A model generated the notes under the pieces. It saw only the letters and a program-made list of their open reading frames with translations, did not search any database and was not told where the DNA came from. This document shows positions 37,689 to 45,308 of a stretch of DNA of 64,000 nucleotides, one piece after another. The translations under genes were made by a program, and so were the position numbers. The DNA lies in contig WLWY01000001.1 in NCBI GenBank assembly GCA_012103325.1, positions 1,341,653 through 1,405,652 on the forward strand, written 5' to 3'. Origin of the DNA: Alphaproteobacteria bacterium (GTDB lineage: Bacteria > Pseudomonadota > Alphaproteobacteria > UBA8366 > GCA-2717185). How positions within the stretch are numbered: the stretch's first letter is position 1; every line of letters begins with the position of its first letter.

Positions 37689-37907
37689 TCACTCGAAGAC
37701 TTCGAGGACGGCCTTTTCTCTGTTCCGAATAACGGGCCAGCGGGAAAACGCGAGCACCCACATCATCACAATGCCAACCAAGGGAATAACCTGGGTCACC
37801 CCCCATACGCCGGAATAACCGGCGCGTCGGCAAATACGCCATGCGGGCAAAACGGGCAGAAGCACAACGAGAACAATGAGCCAGCTCAAAATAGAGAGTA
37901 CATCCAT
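37689..37907 (-). CDS. Small membrane protein A
   Basis: This 72-residue protein has an N-terminal membrane helix (ILSWLIVLVVLLPVL) and a second (VTQVIPLVGIVMMWVLAF) ending SRWPV. The segment PAWRICRRAGYSGVWGVTQVIPLVG aligns with PTWKIFGIAGKSKKWAFLQAIPYIG in its neighbour, so the two are paralogues. GGAAG precedes the ATG; only 3 nt separate it from the upstream gene's stop, so they form an operon. Function unknown. Confidence 0.7.
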   Translation of the reverse strand: MDVLSILSWLIVLVVLLPVLPAWRICRRAGYSGVWGVTQVIPLVGIVMMWVLAFSRWPVIRNREKAVLEVFE

Positions 37908-37910
37908 GAC

Positions 37911-38123
37911 TCAGCTTCCTTCCGAGAGGTCATCAACAGCCGGCCATTTCGAATAGGCAAGAATTAGCAACAGCACGAAATGTCCAATGTAAGGGATGGC
38001 TTGTAGGAAAGCCCATTTCTTGCTCTTGCCCGCGATGCCGAAAATTTTCCAGGTCGGCACAAACATAATGATGGGAACGATCGTGTACGGCGCAAGCGCC
38101 AAGACCAGATAAAATGAATCCAT
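37911..38123 (-). CDS. Small membrane protein B, paralogue of A
   Basis: This protein of about 70 residues from ATG 38123 has two membrane helices (LALAPYTIVPIIMFVP and PYIGHFVLLLILAYSKW) around a basic loop. A GTG 15 bp upstream (38138) is an alternative start. It is the first gene of the two-gene operon with protein A. The Trp-Lys/Arg-Ile and Gly-x-x-x-x-W-x-x-x-Q-x-I-P pattern shared by both may define an uncharacterised small-membrane-protein family. Confidence 0.7.
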   Translation of the reverse strand: MDSFYLVLALAPYTIVPIIMFVPTWKIFGIAGKSKKWAFLQAIPYIGHFVLLLILAYSKWPAVDDLSEGS

Positions 38124-38251
38124 CTCGGGTTTTCCCACTTTTTTAGAGAATACAGAATCTACAGAAATTCTCGTTACAGGAGAGTTTTACGCTAAACAGG
38201 ATAAAACGAAAACGAGCGCTGCCCCCTTTTTCCCATGGGTTGATGGGGAAG

Positions 38252-38308
38252 CGCGCCAAGATGATCGAAGAATTGGCGGCAAGCGGGATGGGGTTCTTGG
38301 ACGAGTAG
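38252..38308 (+). pseudogene. Relic of a second fadJ-like 3' end
   Basis: The plus strand reads R-A-K-M-I-E-E-L-A-A-S-G-M-G-F-L-D-E-stop, against P-A-A-M-I-E-E-L-A-A-N-G-K-G-F-L-D-D-stop at the end of the intact gene (37326). DNA agrees in codon-by-codon fashion with silent changes. Nothing upstream of 38249 can be aligned, so this is a truncated leftover. Confidence 0.75.
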
Positions 38309-38353
38309 CAGCGGCTACCCGTCGTCACCCCCACCCTAGCCCTCCCCCCTCAA

Positions 38354-39511
38354 GGAGACCTCTGCGAAATGGGTAGCAACTTTGTCGAAACGGTGATTCT
38401 TTAGAGTGATCGCTATGACGGAGGTCTTGATGGGTGAGAAGCGGGTTGGTGAGGGTGGCTTTGCGGATGCGTTTGTGGCGCCGGGTGCGGGTTCGAATAA
38501 ACGTCTGGAGCGTATCGAAGGTCTTTTCGACTGGTCTCGCTTCGAGAAGCTCCTGAAGTCGGTTCGCTCGAAGAAGGGGCGCAGAGGGTATCCGGCGCTG
38601 TCGATGTACAAGGCGGTTTTGCTGCAGCAATGGTATGGTCTTTCCGACCCGGACCTGGAGGAGGCGTTGGGGGATCGTCTGTCGTTCCGACGGTTCTGCG
38701 GGTTCTCGTTGAGCGACGAGACACCGGACGAGACGACGTTCGTGCGCTTCCGGGCGGCGCTGGCAGAGAGGAAACTGACGGCGAAGCTTCTGGCGGAAAC
38801 GAACCGGCAGTTGGAGCGTCACGGGCTGATGCTGAAGACGGGCACACTGATCGATGCCACCCTGATCGAGGCTTCGGTCAGCCGGCCGTCCGGTGTTTCC
38901 GGCGGGCGTTCGGCGCTCGATCCGGATGCCGATTGGACGCGGCGCGGGCGCACGGCCTATTTCGGGTACAAGGCGCATATCGCCGTCGATCAGGGCTCCG
39001 AATTGATCCGCGATGCGATGATGACGTCGGCCAAAACCTATGAGAGCGAAGTGGCCGACGCGCTGATCCAGGGCGACGAGCGGGCGGTCTATGCTGACAA
39101 AGCCTATGAGCACAAGGAGCGCCGCCGGCGCCTCAAGGCGAGGGGCATCAAGGACCGGATCATGCACCGCAGCCATAAGAACCAACCGGCGCTGCCGCAC
39201 TGGCAACAGGTCCGCAACCGCCTGATCTCCCCGATCCGCGCTAATGTCGAGCGCCTGTTCGGAACTCTGAAGCGGTCTTACCGATACCGCCGGGCCCGAT
39301 ACAGGGGGATGCAGAAGAACCAGTCCCACCTTCATCTCCTGTGCATCGCCATGAACCTGAGACGTGCCGAAACTCTTATGCCCTGACACCGTCCCTTGCC
39401 GATCTCGTCAAGAGCGTCCCAAAACCCAACGCGAAAAACCGCCAAACCTATGCACCAACCTCCAAACCCAACGATTATCTCCGATCCTGAACCCGTTTCG
39501 CAGAGGTCTCC
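38354..39511 (+). mobile_element. IS5-type insertion sequence, left copy
   Basis: This 1158-bp element has inverted ends GGAGACCTCTGCGAAA / TTTCGCAGAGGTCTCC. The transposase reads rightwards. The flanking tetramers differ (TCAA on the left, TTGT on the right), and it lies inside a C-rich/G-rich extragenic palindrome. It is the mirror partner of the copy at 40573-41730; the encoded transposases differ at one residue. Confidence 0.92.
38430..39386 (+). CDS. IS5-family transposase (left copy)
   Basis: This DDE transposase of about 318 residues has the IS5 N-terminal DUF772 region (GRRGYPALSMYKAVLLQQWYGLSDPDLEEAL, split here over residues ~50-80). The catalytic Asp is in LIDATLIEA, the second in YADKAYEHKERRRRL, and Glu in NVERLFGTLKR. 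ATG 38430 is chosen because GGAGG lies 5 nt upstream; the frame extends back to a GTG at 38406. It appears intact. Relative to the right copy it has Gly instead of Glu in SG(G/E)RSALD. Confidence 0.92.
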   Translation: MGEKRVGEGGFADAFVAPGAGSNKRLERIEGLFDWSRFEKLLKSVRSKKGRRGYPALSMYKAVLLQQWYGLSDPDLEEALGDRLSFRRFCGFSLSDETPDETTFVRFRAALAERKLTAKLLAETNRQLERHGLMLKTGTLIDATLIEASVSRPSGVSGGRSALDPDADWTRRGRTAYFGYKAHIAVDQGSELIRDAMMTSAKTYESEVADALIQGDERAVYADKAYEHKERRRRLKARGIKDRIMHRSHKNQPALPHWQQVRNRLISPIRANVERLFGTLKRSYRYRRARYRGMQKNQSHLHLLCIAMNLRRAETLMP

Positions 39512-39710
39512 TTGTGGGGGAGGGTTAGGGTGGGGGGTGAAACGCCGTCGCCGGCAGTGTTCCGCAGAAACCTCTTACACATCCCCTCTCCCAACCGCTC
39601 ACCGCCGTCCACTAAAAGCCACACGCCAGAATCGCCTTGCCCGGCCCCCGGGTGCTATGGTCAGCCCCAACGGCCCCGGGCCGATCAAAAACAACATTGA
39701 GGGTAGGACG

Positions 39711-40481
39711 ATGCGACCGAACAAGATCAAGCAGATGTGGGCTGACGGCAAATCCGCGACCCTGGGCTGGCTTTCCATATCGCATGGGTTCAGCGCCGAG
39801 ATCATGGCGCGGCAGGGCTTCGACGCGCTGTGCATCGACATGCAGCACGGCACGGCGGAACTGGGTGACGTGCTGCCCATGCTGCAGGCGGTCTCGCAGA
39901 CCGACACGGTGCCCATCGTGCGCGTCGCCTGGAACGACCCGGCGGCGATCATGAAGGCGCTCGACCTCGGCGCGTACGGCATCATCGTGCCGCTGGTCAA
40001 CAATGCCGAGGAAGCAGCACTGGCCGTCTCCGCGTGCCGCTACCCGCCCGACGGCATGCGCTCAAGCGGGCCGGTGCGCGCCGTGCACTATGCCGGCGGC
40101 GGCGACTATTTCGAGCACGCCAACGACGAGGTCATCATCATGGCCATGATCGAGACGAAGGAGGGCATCGAAAACCTCGACGCGATCTGCGCCACGCCCG
40201 GCCTCGACGCCGTCTATATCGGCCCGGCCGACCTGTCCTACGCGCTGGACATGCCGCCGCGCGCCGACAACCCGGACCCGACCCACCTCGCCACCTGCGA
40301 CAGGATCCTGGAGGCCGCGCACAAGGCCGGCATCAAGGCCGTCATGCACTGCGCCGGCGCGGAATTCGCCGCGGGTGCGATAAAGCGCGGCTTCGACATG
40401 GTGATGCTGACCTCCGACCTGCACAGCATGATCGCCGGCGCCAAGGCGCAGCTCGACGCGCTCAAGGCCAAGACGGACTGA
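39711..40481 (+). CDS. HpcH/HpaI-family aldolase
   Basis: This protein of about 256 residues has the family's TIM-barrel motifs: LGWLSISHGFSAEIMARQGFD, IDMQHG, the Glu in AMIETKEG, and the YIGPADLSYALD metal/phosphate-binding stretch. It cleaves a 2-keto-3-deoxy acid such as 4-hydroxy-2-oxoheptanedioate or a 2-keto-3-deoxy sugar acid to pyruvate and an aldehyde; the actual substrate is not visible. ATG 39711 has GAGGGTAGGA upstream. The gene stands alone between two inverted IS5-type elements and has host-like high GC. A GACTGACGCGGTCAG motif follows its stop, as after the beta-oxidation gene. Confidence 0.9.
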   Translation: MRPNKIKQMWADGKSATLGWLSISHGFSAEIMARQGFDALCIDMQHGTAELGDVLPMLQAVSQTDTVPIVRVAWNDPAAIMKALDLGAYGIIVPLVNNAEEAALAVSACRYPPDGMRSSGPVRAVHYAGGGDYFEHANDEVIIMAMIETKEGIENLDAICATPGLDAVYIGPADLSYALDMPPRADNPDPTHLATCDRILEAAHKAGIKAVMHCAGAEFAAGAIKRGFDMVMLTSDLHSMIAGAKAQLDALKAKTD

Positions 40482-40496
40482 CGCGGTCAGCCGTCG

Positions 40497-40572
40497 TCAC
40501 CCCCACCTAACCTCCCCCCTCAAGGGGGAGGAACTCAAAATTGGCCTGGTATCGCAATCCCCTCCCCCTTGA
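40497..40572. repeat. C-rich/G-rich extragenic palindrome, IS target
   Basis: CCTCCCCCCTCAAGGGGGAGG forms a stem at about 40511-40531, and a second CCCCTCCCCCTTGA half lies at the IS border; its other half (TTGAGGGGGGAAGG) is beyond the right IS5-type copy at 41731. The insertion split a longer two-stem repeat. Confidence 0.75.
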
Positions 40573-41730
40573 GGAGACCTCTGCGAAACGGGTTCAGGAT
40601 CGGAGATAATCGTTGGGTTTGGAGGTTGGTGCATAGGTTTGGCGGTTTTTCGCGTTGGGTTTTGGGACGCTCTTGACGAGATCGGCAAGGGACGGTGTCA
40701 GGGCATAAGAGTTTCGGCACGTCTCAGGTTCATGGCGATGCACAGGAGATGAAGGTGGGACTGGTTCTTCTGCATCCCCCTGTATCGGGCCCGGCGGTAT
40801 CGGTAAGACCGCTTCAGAGTTCCGAACAGGCGCTCGACATTAGCGCGGATCGGGGAGATCAGGCGGTTGCGGACCTGTTGCCAGTGCGGCAGCGCCGGTT
40901 GGTTCTTATGGCTGCGGTGCATGATCCGGTCCTTGATGCCCCTCGCCTTGAGGCGCCGGCGGCGCTCCTTGTGCTCATAGGCTTTGTCAGCATAGACCGC
41001 CCGCTCGTCGCCCTGGATCAGCGCGTCGGCCACTTCGCTCTCATAGGTTTTGGCCGACGTCATCATCGCATCGCGGATCAATTCGGAGCCCTGATCGACG
41101 GCGATATGCGCCTTGTACCCGAAATAGGCCGTGCGCCCGCGCCGCGTCCAATCGGCATCCGGATCGAGCGCCGAACGCTCGCCGGAAACACCGGACGGCC
41201 GGCTGACCGAAGCCTCGATCAGGGTGGCATCGATCAGTGTGCCCGTCTTCAGCATCAGCCCGTGACGCTCCAACTGCCGGTTCGTTTCCGCCAGAAGCTT
41301 CGCCGTCAGTTTCCTCTCTGCCAGCGCCGCCCGGAAGCGCACGAACGTCGTCTCGTCCGGTGTCTCGTCGCTCAACGAGAACCCGCAGAACCGTCGGAAC
41401 GACAGACGATCCCCCAACGCCTCCTCCAGGTCCGGGTCGGAAAGACCATACCATTGCTGCAGCAAAACCGCCTTGTACATCGACAGCGCCGGATACCCTC
41501 TGCGCCCCTTCTTCGAGCGAACCGACTTCAGGAGCTTCTCGAAGCGAGACCAGTCGAAAAGACCTTCGATACGCTCCAGACGTTTATTCGAACCCGCACC
41601 CGGCGCCACAAACGCATCCGCAAAGCCACCCTCACCAACCCGCTTCTCACCCATCAAGACCTCCGTCATAGCGATCACTCTAAAGAATCACCGTTTCGAC
41701 AAAGTTGCTACCCATTTCGCAGAGGTCTCC
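40573..41730 (-). mobile_element. IS5-type insertion sequence, right copy
   Basis: This 1158-bp inverted copy of the element at 38354-39511 has the same 16-bp perfect ends. It is flanked by an exact 4-bp duplication TTGA (40569-40572 and 41731-41734) in the loop of a palindromic repeat, so it is a direct insertion. Together the two copies bracket the aldolase gene like a composite transposon with convergent transposases. Confidence 0.93.
40698..41654 (-). CDS. IS5-family transposase (right copy)
   Basis: The product matches that of the left copy except for one residue (Glu in SGERSALD). All three catalytic acidic residues and the GGAGG ribosome site 5 nt before ATG 41654 are present, so it should be functional. 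Confidence 0.92.
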   Translation of the reverse strand: MGEKRVGEGGFADAFVAPGAGSNKRLERIEGLFDWSRFEKLLKSVRSKKGRRGYPALSMYKAVLLQQWYGLSDPDLEEALGDRLSFRRFCGFSLSDETPDETTFVRFRAALAERKLTAKLLAETNRQLERHGLMLKTGTLIDATLIEASVSRPSGVSGERSALDPDADWTRRGRTAYFGYKAHIAVDQGSELIRDAMMTSAKTYESEVADALIQGDERAVYADKAYEHKERRRRLKARGIKDRIMHRSHKNQPALPHWQQVRNRLISPIRANVERLFGTLKRSYRYRRARYRGMQKNQSHLHLLCIAMNLRRAETLMP

Positions 41731-41820
41731 TTGAGGGGGGAAGGTTAGGAAGGGGGTGGACGGCGGCCCCCCTGTTAGGCTCAGCCCCCCTTTAACAACA
41801 ACATCACACGGAGAAACCCC

Positions 41821-42195
41821 ATGAGCGAGAACGGCGATCGCATTATCGCACTCGATAACGAGCGGATGCAGGCCATGGCGGACAAGGATGTCGCCAAGCT
41901 GAATAACCTGATCTGCAAGGATCTGGTCTACACCCATTCCTCGGCGCGGCTGGACACCAAGGACAGCCTGATCGGCGCGATGGAGTCGGGCGCCACGGTC
42001 TATACCTCCGTCGTGCCGTCCGACGTGACGGCGCAGGATTTGGGCAATGCGGTGGTCCTGACGGGTGCCGCGCAAATCAGCGTCGTATCAAACAGCACCC
42101 CCAATTCCTTCGGCGTCCGGTTCACCGACGTCTATCAGAACCAGAACGGCACGTGGCGCATGGTCGCGTGGCAATCCACCAAACTCCCCGCCTGA
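41821..42195 (+). CDS. SnoaL/NTF2-like protein (DUF4440 type)
   Basis: This 124-residue single-domain protein has the cone-shaped NTF2-like pattern: N-terminal helix IIALDNERMQAMADKDVAKLNNLICKDLVYTHSSARLDTK (spanning ~7-46), then beta strands ending RFTDVYQNQNGTWRMVAWQSTKLP. Such proteins bind small ligands or act as isomerases; the ligand here is unknown. GGAG lies upstream of the ATG. GC is high like the neighbouring metabolic genes, unlike the AT-richer gene that follows on the other strand. Confidence 0.85.
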   Translation: MSENGDRIIALDNERMQAMADKDVAKLNNLICKDLVYTHSSARLDTKDSLIGAMESGATVYTSVVPSDVTAQDLGNAVVLTGAAQISVVSNSTPNSFGVRFTDVYQNQNGTWRMVAWQSTKLPA

Positions 42196-42266
42196 TTCTT
42201 TGGGCCAGCAGCATCGATGTGAAGAAGACCCACGACACAATGCTGGAATTGTAGGAACGCTGCGGT
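42192..42266 (+). pseudogene. Second relic of a fadJ-like 3' end, with internal stop
   Basis: The plus strand reads L-I-L-W-A-S-S-I-D-V-K-K-T-H-D-T-M-L-E-L-stop-E-R-C-G, against L-M-F-W-A-D-G-I-G-V-K-R-I-Y-D-T-M-K-V-W-Q-E-R-Y-G near residues 650-675 of the intact enzyme (37183-37257). CAG has become TAG. It overlaps the end of the SnoaL-like gene by 4 bp. In the parent gene this segment lies just before the part kept at 38252-38308. Confidence 0.65.
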
Positions 42267-42272
42267 ATTATT

Positions 42273-44828
42273 TTACCTTGGAAGATGGGCGCCATCATCA
42301 AAAGCATCATCGCTAAGCGTCATGAGTTCAGCCTCAATCCCGGTGCCGATCAGTGCTTCTTTTAGCCTACTAAATGTAGCTGTCAGCCGTCGCGAATCCG
42401 GCTCCATAACCGCTAAGGTCACGAAGTCGGGACGAATTCTCTTAGCGACATTGATTAATGCGGAGATCTGGATACCACGCCTTGAGCTTTTAACTTCGCA
42501 AAGGTGAACCTTAGTATCAACGACGCAGATCAGATCCGCCTCGTTATCTGGGAGGACACTATCGCCCCTCGGGTACTCGACAAAAAGGTCATGGGGACCT
42601 AAAAAGAAGAAAGTTTCCTTGGCGCGACGCTCAAAGCGATTCAAGGCCCATACAAGAGCAAGCAAGCCGTGCTCTTTTAGTGCCTCAAGGAGAAATTCAT
42701 TGAGCCGAAAGTCCCAAGACTTATCAACGGAAGCGATTTGGCTTGTGCCACATACTTCGCACATTGTTTGCGGCTTCAGTGAGCCGATGGGGTTCCAATT
42801 GAGGTGATAGCAAGTACGGCAGCGCCATTCATACCCTTGATATAGTATCGATTGCGCGCACAGCGATTGCACTGACTGGGGAAGGGACTCCTTTGCATGT
42901 GCTATCCATTCATCGGAATCCTCACGCTCTTCAAGGGCCTTGCGTTCAGCTTCCATAAAAGGCCCGTGCCGCTTTTTAAGGTCGTCAAAAGTCAATGTCC
43001 GAAGCGGTATTCGGGCCCGATGAGCCTCATTTGCAACAACACGAGTAAGCCGATCCCAATCGTCTTCGCTGTCGATTTCACTTTGACGCAAACGATCCTT
43101 AAGCGTTCGCTTAATATTCTCGTGCCTCGCGCCCCCTACCGCAGCGCCTAACTCATTAAAAATGTGCTTCCAGTAACTGTGCAGTAAGAAAGTCCCCGCC
43201 TCCTGAAGGCCCCCAAATAGACGAAGTGTCCCTATAAGGTACCTCCCCTTATCTGAAGGACGGGACCAACAATAGGCGCCCGACGGCGGATCGCCCTGAT
43301 CCATTCGGGATGCAGGGGGCCAGTCACGGCCTCGCGCAAGCGCCTCTCGAAACGCAGTATCATCATCCGGTAAGGTAATCGTCGGCATATTCTCCCCGAT
43401 TCCATGGAAAAGAACTAACAATCCCTCACGAGAGGAACGCATAGACCGAGGCATACTGTTTGCTGGACCATCGTAAGTGCCGCGGAACGCGCCATGCATA
43501 CGAAGTCGCCGGGGGAATCGCCACATATGTTGAATGTTTGCGAACCGAGTAAGATTGTTTTGCCGCGCGATATCCAAATCCAGTGCCCAAGCCCCAACGC
43601 CTGCACGTGAAGCGCCTTGTAATTCCTGAATATGAACAGGCCGTGCGACGGGCGGCCTTATAGACGTGTCCTTAACCGAAAACTCTTTCCATTCCGTTGA
43701 ACGATCGAACATTTTTCCCGTAACGAGACCGCCCACCTCGCTCAATGCCTTAGTGTTAGGAACAGCCCCATCTAATGATGTAGGTCCGTCGAGGCGGTAC
43801 GTATTCCACGTGTCTGTATGGTTGAAGCTATCGCGTAGCGCTATAAGTTCCTCAGCTTTGAGCGATGTAGAATTTAAAGCGATCCAGGGTGTGCTGCTGT
43901 TAGCGCGAAAGATGCCACATCGCGCTTTCAAAAAGGCGACAAGAGCCGAGAAGAACTTGGCATCCTCCAAACGCGAAGGCGAAACAATTAGCGTAGTAAA
44001 ATCACGCCCCAAATGTGGCGGTACAAAATTACGTTGGTTCCAGAATAAGACCCGGTCAGCGAAGCAGTCCCCGATTATCAAACTGAACGTGTTATTGAAT
44101 CGTTCTCTAATTTCAATCCTCGGCACCAAGTCAGCAGCAAGTTGGCTCAAGCCGAAGCTATTACGATGCTCGGCCATGAAATATAGCAAACTCACGGTAT
44201 CCCGGACGCTTACTCCTTCCTCCAGTCGTCCTCTAAGATGTGCCTCCAAGACGTCAGCGCTCGCTAAACTGAGCGCCTTAATGGAATCAGACATTTGTTC
44301 CGGGAGGGGCCACGAACCAAAGCCGAGATAAGGCGTCCCAAAATTATCGTCCACAAATCGGTCACTGGGCTGAGGTGGCAGATAGTCCACAACGAGCATC
44401 GGTTGTGGGGCGGAAGCAGGGAAGGAGCGAGCGTAATATGGGGCAACGGAAAGTGAAGATAGACACTCAATTGGGATCTCCGGCCGAAAGTACCGAGCAT
44501 CCCTTTCGCCATCATCGTGTGGTTCGTGTTTAATCACGTATGAGGGCCCAAACCGCTCATGCAACTCGGCAACCGCTGCCTCATCCAGGTCTATATAGGC
44601 ATAGATGATATCTGGGTCGTAAATTTCGAGCCAAGGCAAGTATGCCGGGCACGGCTTGCCTTGTTCACATGGTATGATGAGACTATAGCGACCGCCCCAG
44701 CGTGTATTACACTCGGCAAACAAAGCGTCCAGCAACACGTCCGCGTGTTCCCCGTCTTCTACCAAATAAGCTACACGAATAGGGCGAGGACGGAGAAAAC
44801 CGCGAGCGCTTTGTGTGTCTTCCGCCAT
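42273..44828 (-). CDS. Large protein of unknown function with zinc ribbon and PD-(D/E)XK-like C-terminus
   Basis: About 851 residues. The N-terminal ~110 residues begin IRVAYLVEDGEHADVLLDALF and look like an alpha/beta sensor or receiver-like fold. The middle part matches nothing I know. A zinc ribbon is formed by CRTC (670/673) and CEVC (690/693). The last ~95 residues contain NEADLICVV (Asp 765) and CEVKSS (Glu 778, Lys 780), the D-x(n)-E-x-K layout of PD-(D/E)XK nucleases. ATG 44828 has GAGGAAAG upstream. Base composition is clearly AT-richer than the flanking chromosome, and IS elements lie on both sides. A single-gene defence or restriction-like function is plausible but unproven. Confidence 0.6.
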   Translation of the reverse strand: MAEDTQSARGFLRPRPIRVAYLVEDGEHADVLLDALFAECNTRWGGRYSLIIPCEQGKPCPAYLPWLEIYDPDIIYAYIDLDEAAVAELHERFGPSYVIKHEPHDDGERDARYFRPEIPIECLSSLSVAPYYARSFPASAPQPMLVVDYLPPQPSDRFVDDNFGTPYLGFGSWPLPEQMSDSIKALSLASADVLEAHLRGRLEEGVSVRDTVSLLYFMAEHRNSFGLSQLAADLVPRIEIRERFNNTFSLIIGDCFADRVLFWNQRNFVPPHLGRDFTTLIVSPSRLEDAKFFSALVAFLKARCGIFRANSSTPWIALNSTSLKAEELIALRDSFNHTDTWNTYRLDGPTSLDGAVPNTKALSEVGGLVTGKMFDRSTEWKEFSVKDTSIRPPVARPVHIQELQGASRAGVGAWALDLDIARQNNLTRFANIQHMWRFPRRLRMHGAFRGTYDGPANSMPRSMRSSREGLLVLFHGIGENMPTITLPDDDTAFREALARGRDWPPASRMDQGDPPSGAYCWSRPSDKGRYLIGTLRLFGGLQEAGTFLLHSYWKHIFNELGAAVGGARHENIKRTLKDRLRQSEIDSEDDWDRLTRVVANEAHRARIPLRTLTFDDLKKRHGPFMEAERKALEEREDSDEWIAHAKESLPQSVQSLCAQSILYQGYEWRCRTCYHLNWNPIGSLKPQTMCEVCGTSQIASVDKSWDFRLNEFLLEALKEHGLLALVWALNRFERRAKETFFFLGPHDLFVEYPRGDSVLPDNEADLICVVDTKVHLCEVKSSRRGIQISALINVAKRIRPDFVTLAVMEPDSRRLTATFSRLKEALIGTGIEAELMTLSDDAFDDGAHLPR

Positions 44829-45257
44829 TTTTACTTTCCTCAAAATCCAACGTTCTCGTTTTAGGCAATCGTTATGCTAAGCATCTGGCTGCAACAACAA
44901 AGCTTATGTCCGACGACCGGTTCGCTCGCTCACATTCGGACTACCCAGTCCCCCTCAGCCCGGGCACTCGTCCCGCACCCACTCCGTCCCGGGCCACCGG
45001 CGCCATCCGCACGGCATAGAAAGTGCGATTGTGTTCCGGGGTCATGTGGGCCATTCCGATGACGACGCCGGGCCCAGAAATAGGGCCCCAAAAAAGGGAT
45101 CAGATCCCTTTGTCACTAAGTTTAATAGCCTTATCGAAGTAGTTCATCCTGCAAGGTAAGCATGAAGTCGAACTCGCTGGCGTCTTGCACGCCATCAGCG
45201 TCCATTACCGCGTTTGCCACACGAAGGAGCCGCTCTTTATTGCAGGACGGCGTTCTG
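44829..45257. other. Gap between the 851-aa gene and IS66 copy 3
   Basis: No intact gene. The right ~127 bp are the stump described at 45131-45257. On the minus strand, around 44950-45070, a 40-codon open stretch (VIGMAHMTPEHNRTFYAV...) could be a further relic. The rest has no clear signal. Confidence 0.45.
45131..45257 (-). pseudogene. C-terminal stump of a gene cut by IS66 copy 3
   Basis: Reading leftwards out of the IS66 end there are 41 open codons: TPSCNKERLLRVANAVMDA... to FMLTLQDELLR-stop at 45131-45133. The amphipathic pattern and ADG turn resemble the end of a TerB-like or other helical domain, but it is too short to name. The upstream part of the gene is not found on the other side of the IS. 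Confidence 0.6.
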
Positions 45258-45308
45258 GTGAGCGTCCGGTAAAGCAGCCCTGCCTATGATGACGTTGGAC
45301 TGTTACGC

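Noticed and set aside
37665..37967. 100-codon plus-strand frame
   Set aside because: It is antisense to the two small membrane proteins, which have better composition, ribosome sites and mutual similarity.
40034..40510. 158-codon Arg-rich frame inside the aldolase gene
   Set aside because: Typical shadow of a GC-rich gene; the aldolase frame carries all family motifs.
38354..41730. The IS5-type pair read as a CRISPR-like or phage repeat structure
   Set aside because: The repeats are complete transposase-bearing elements with terminal inverted repeats.
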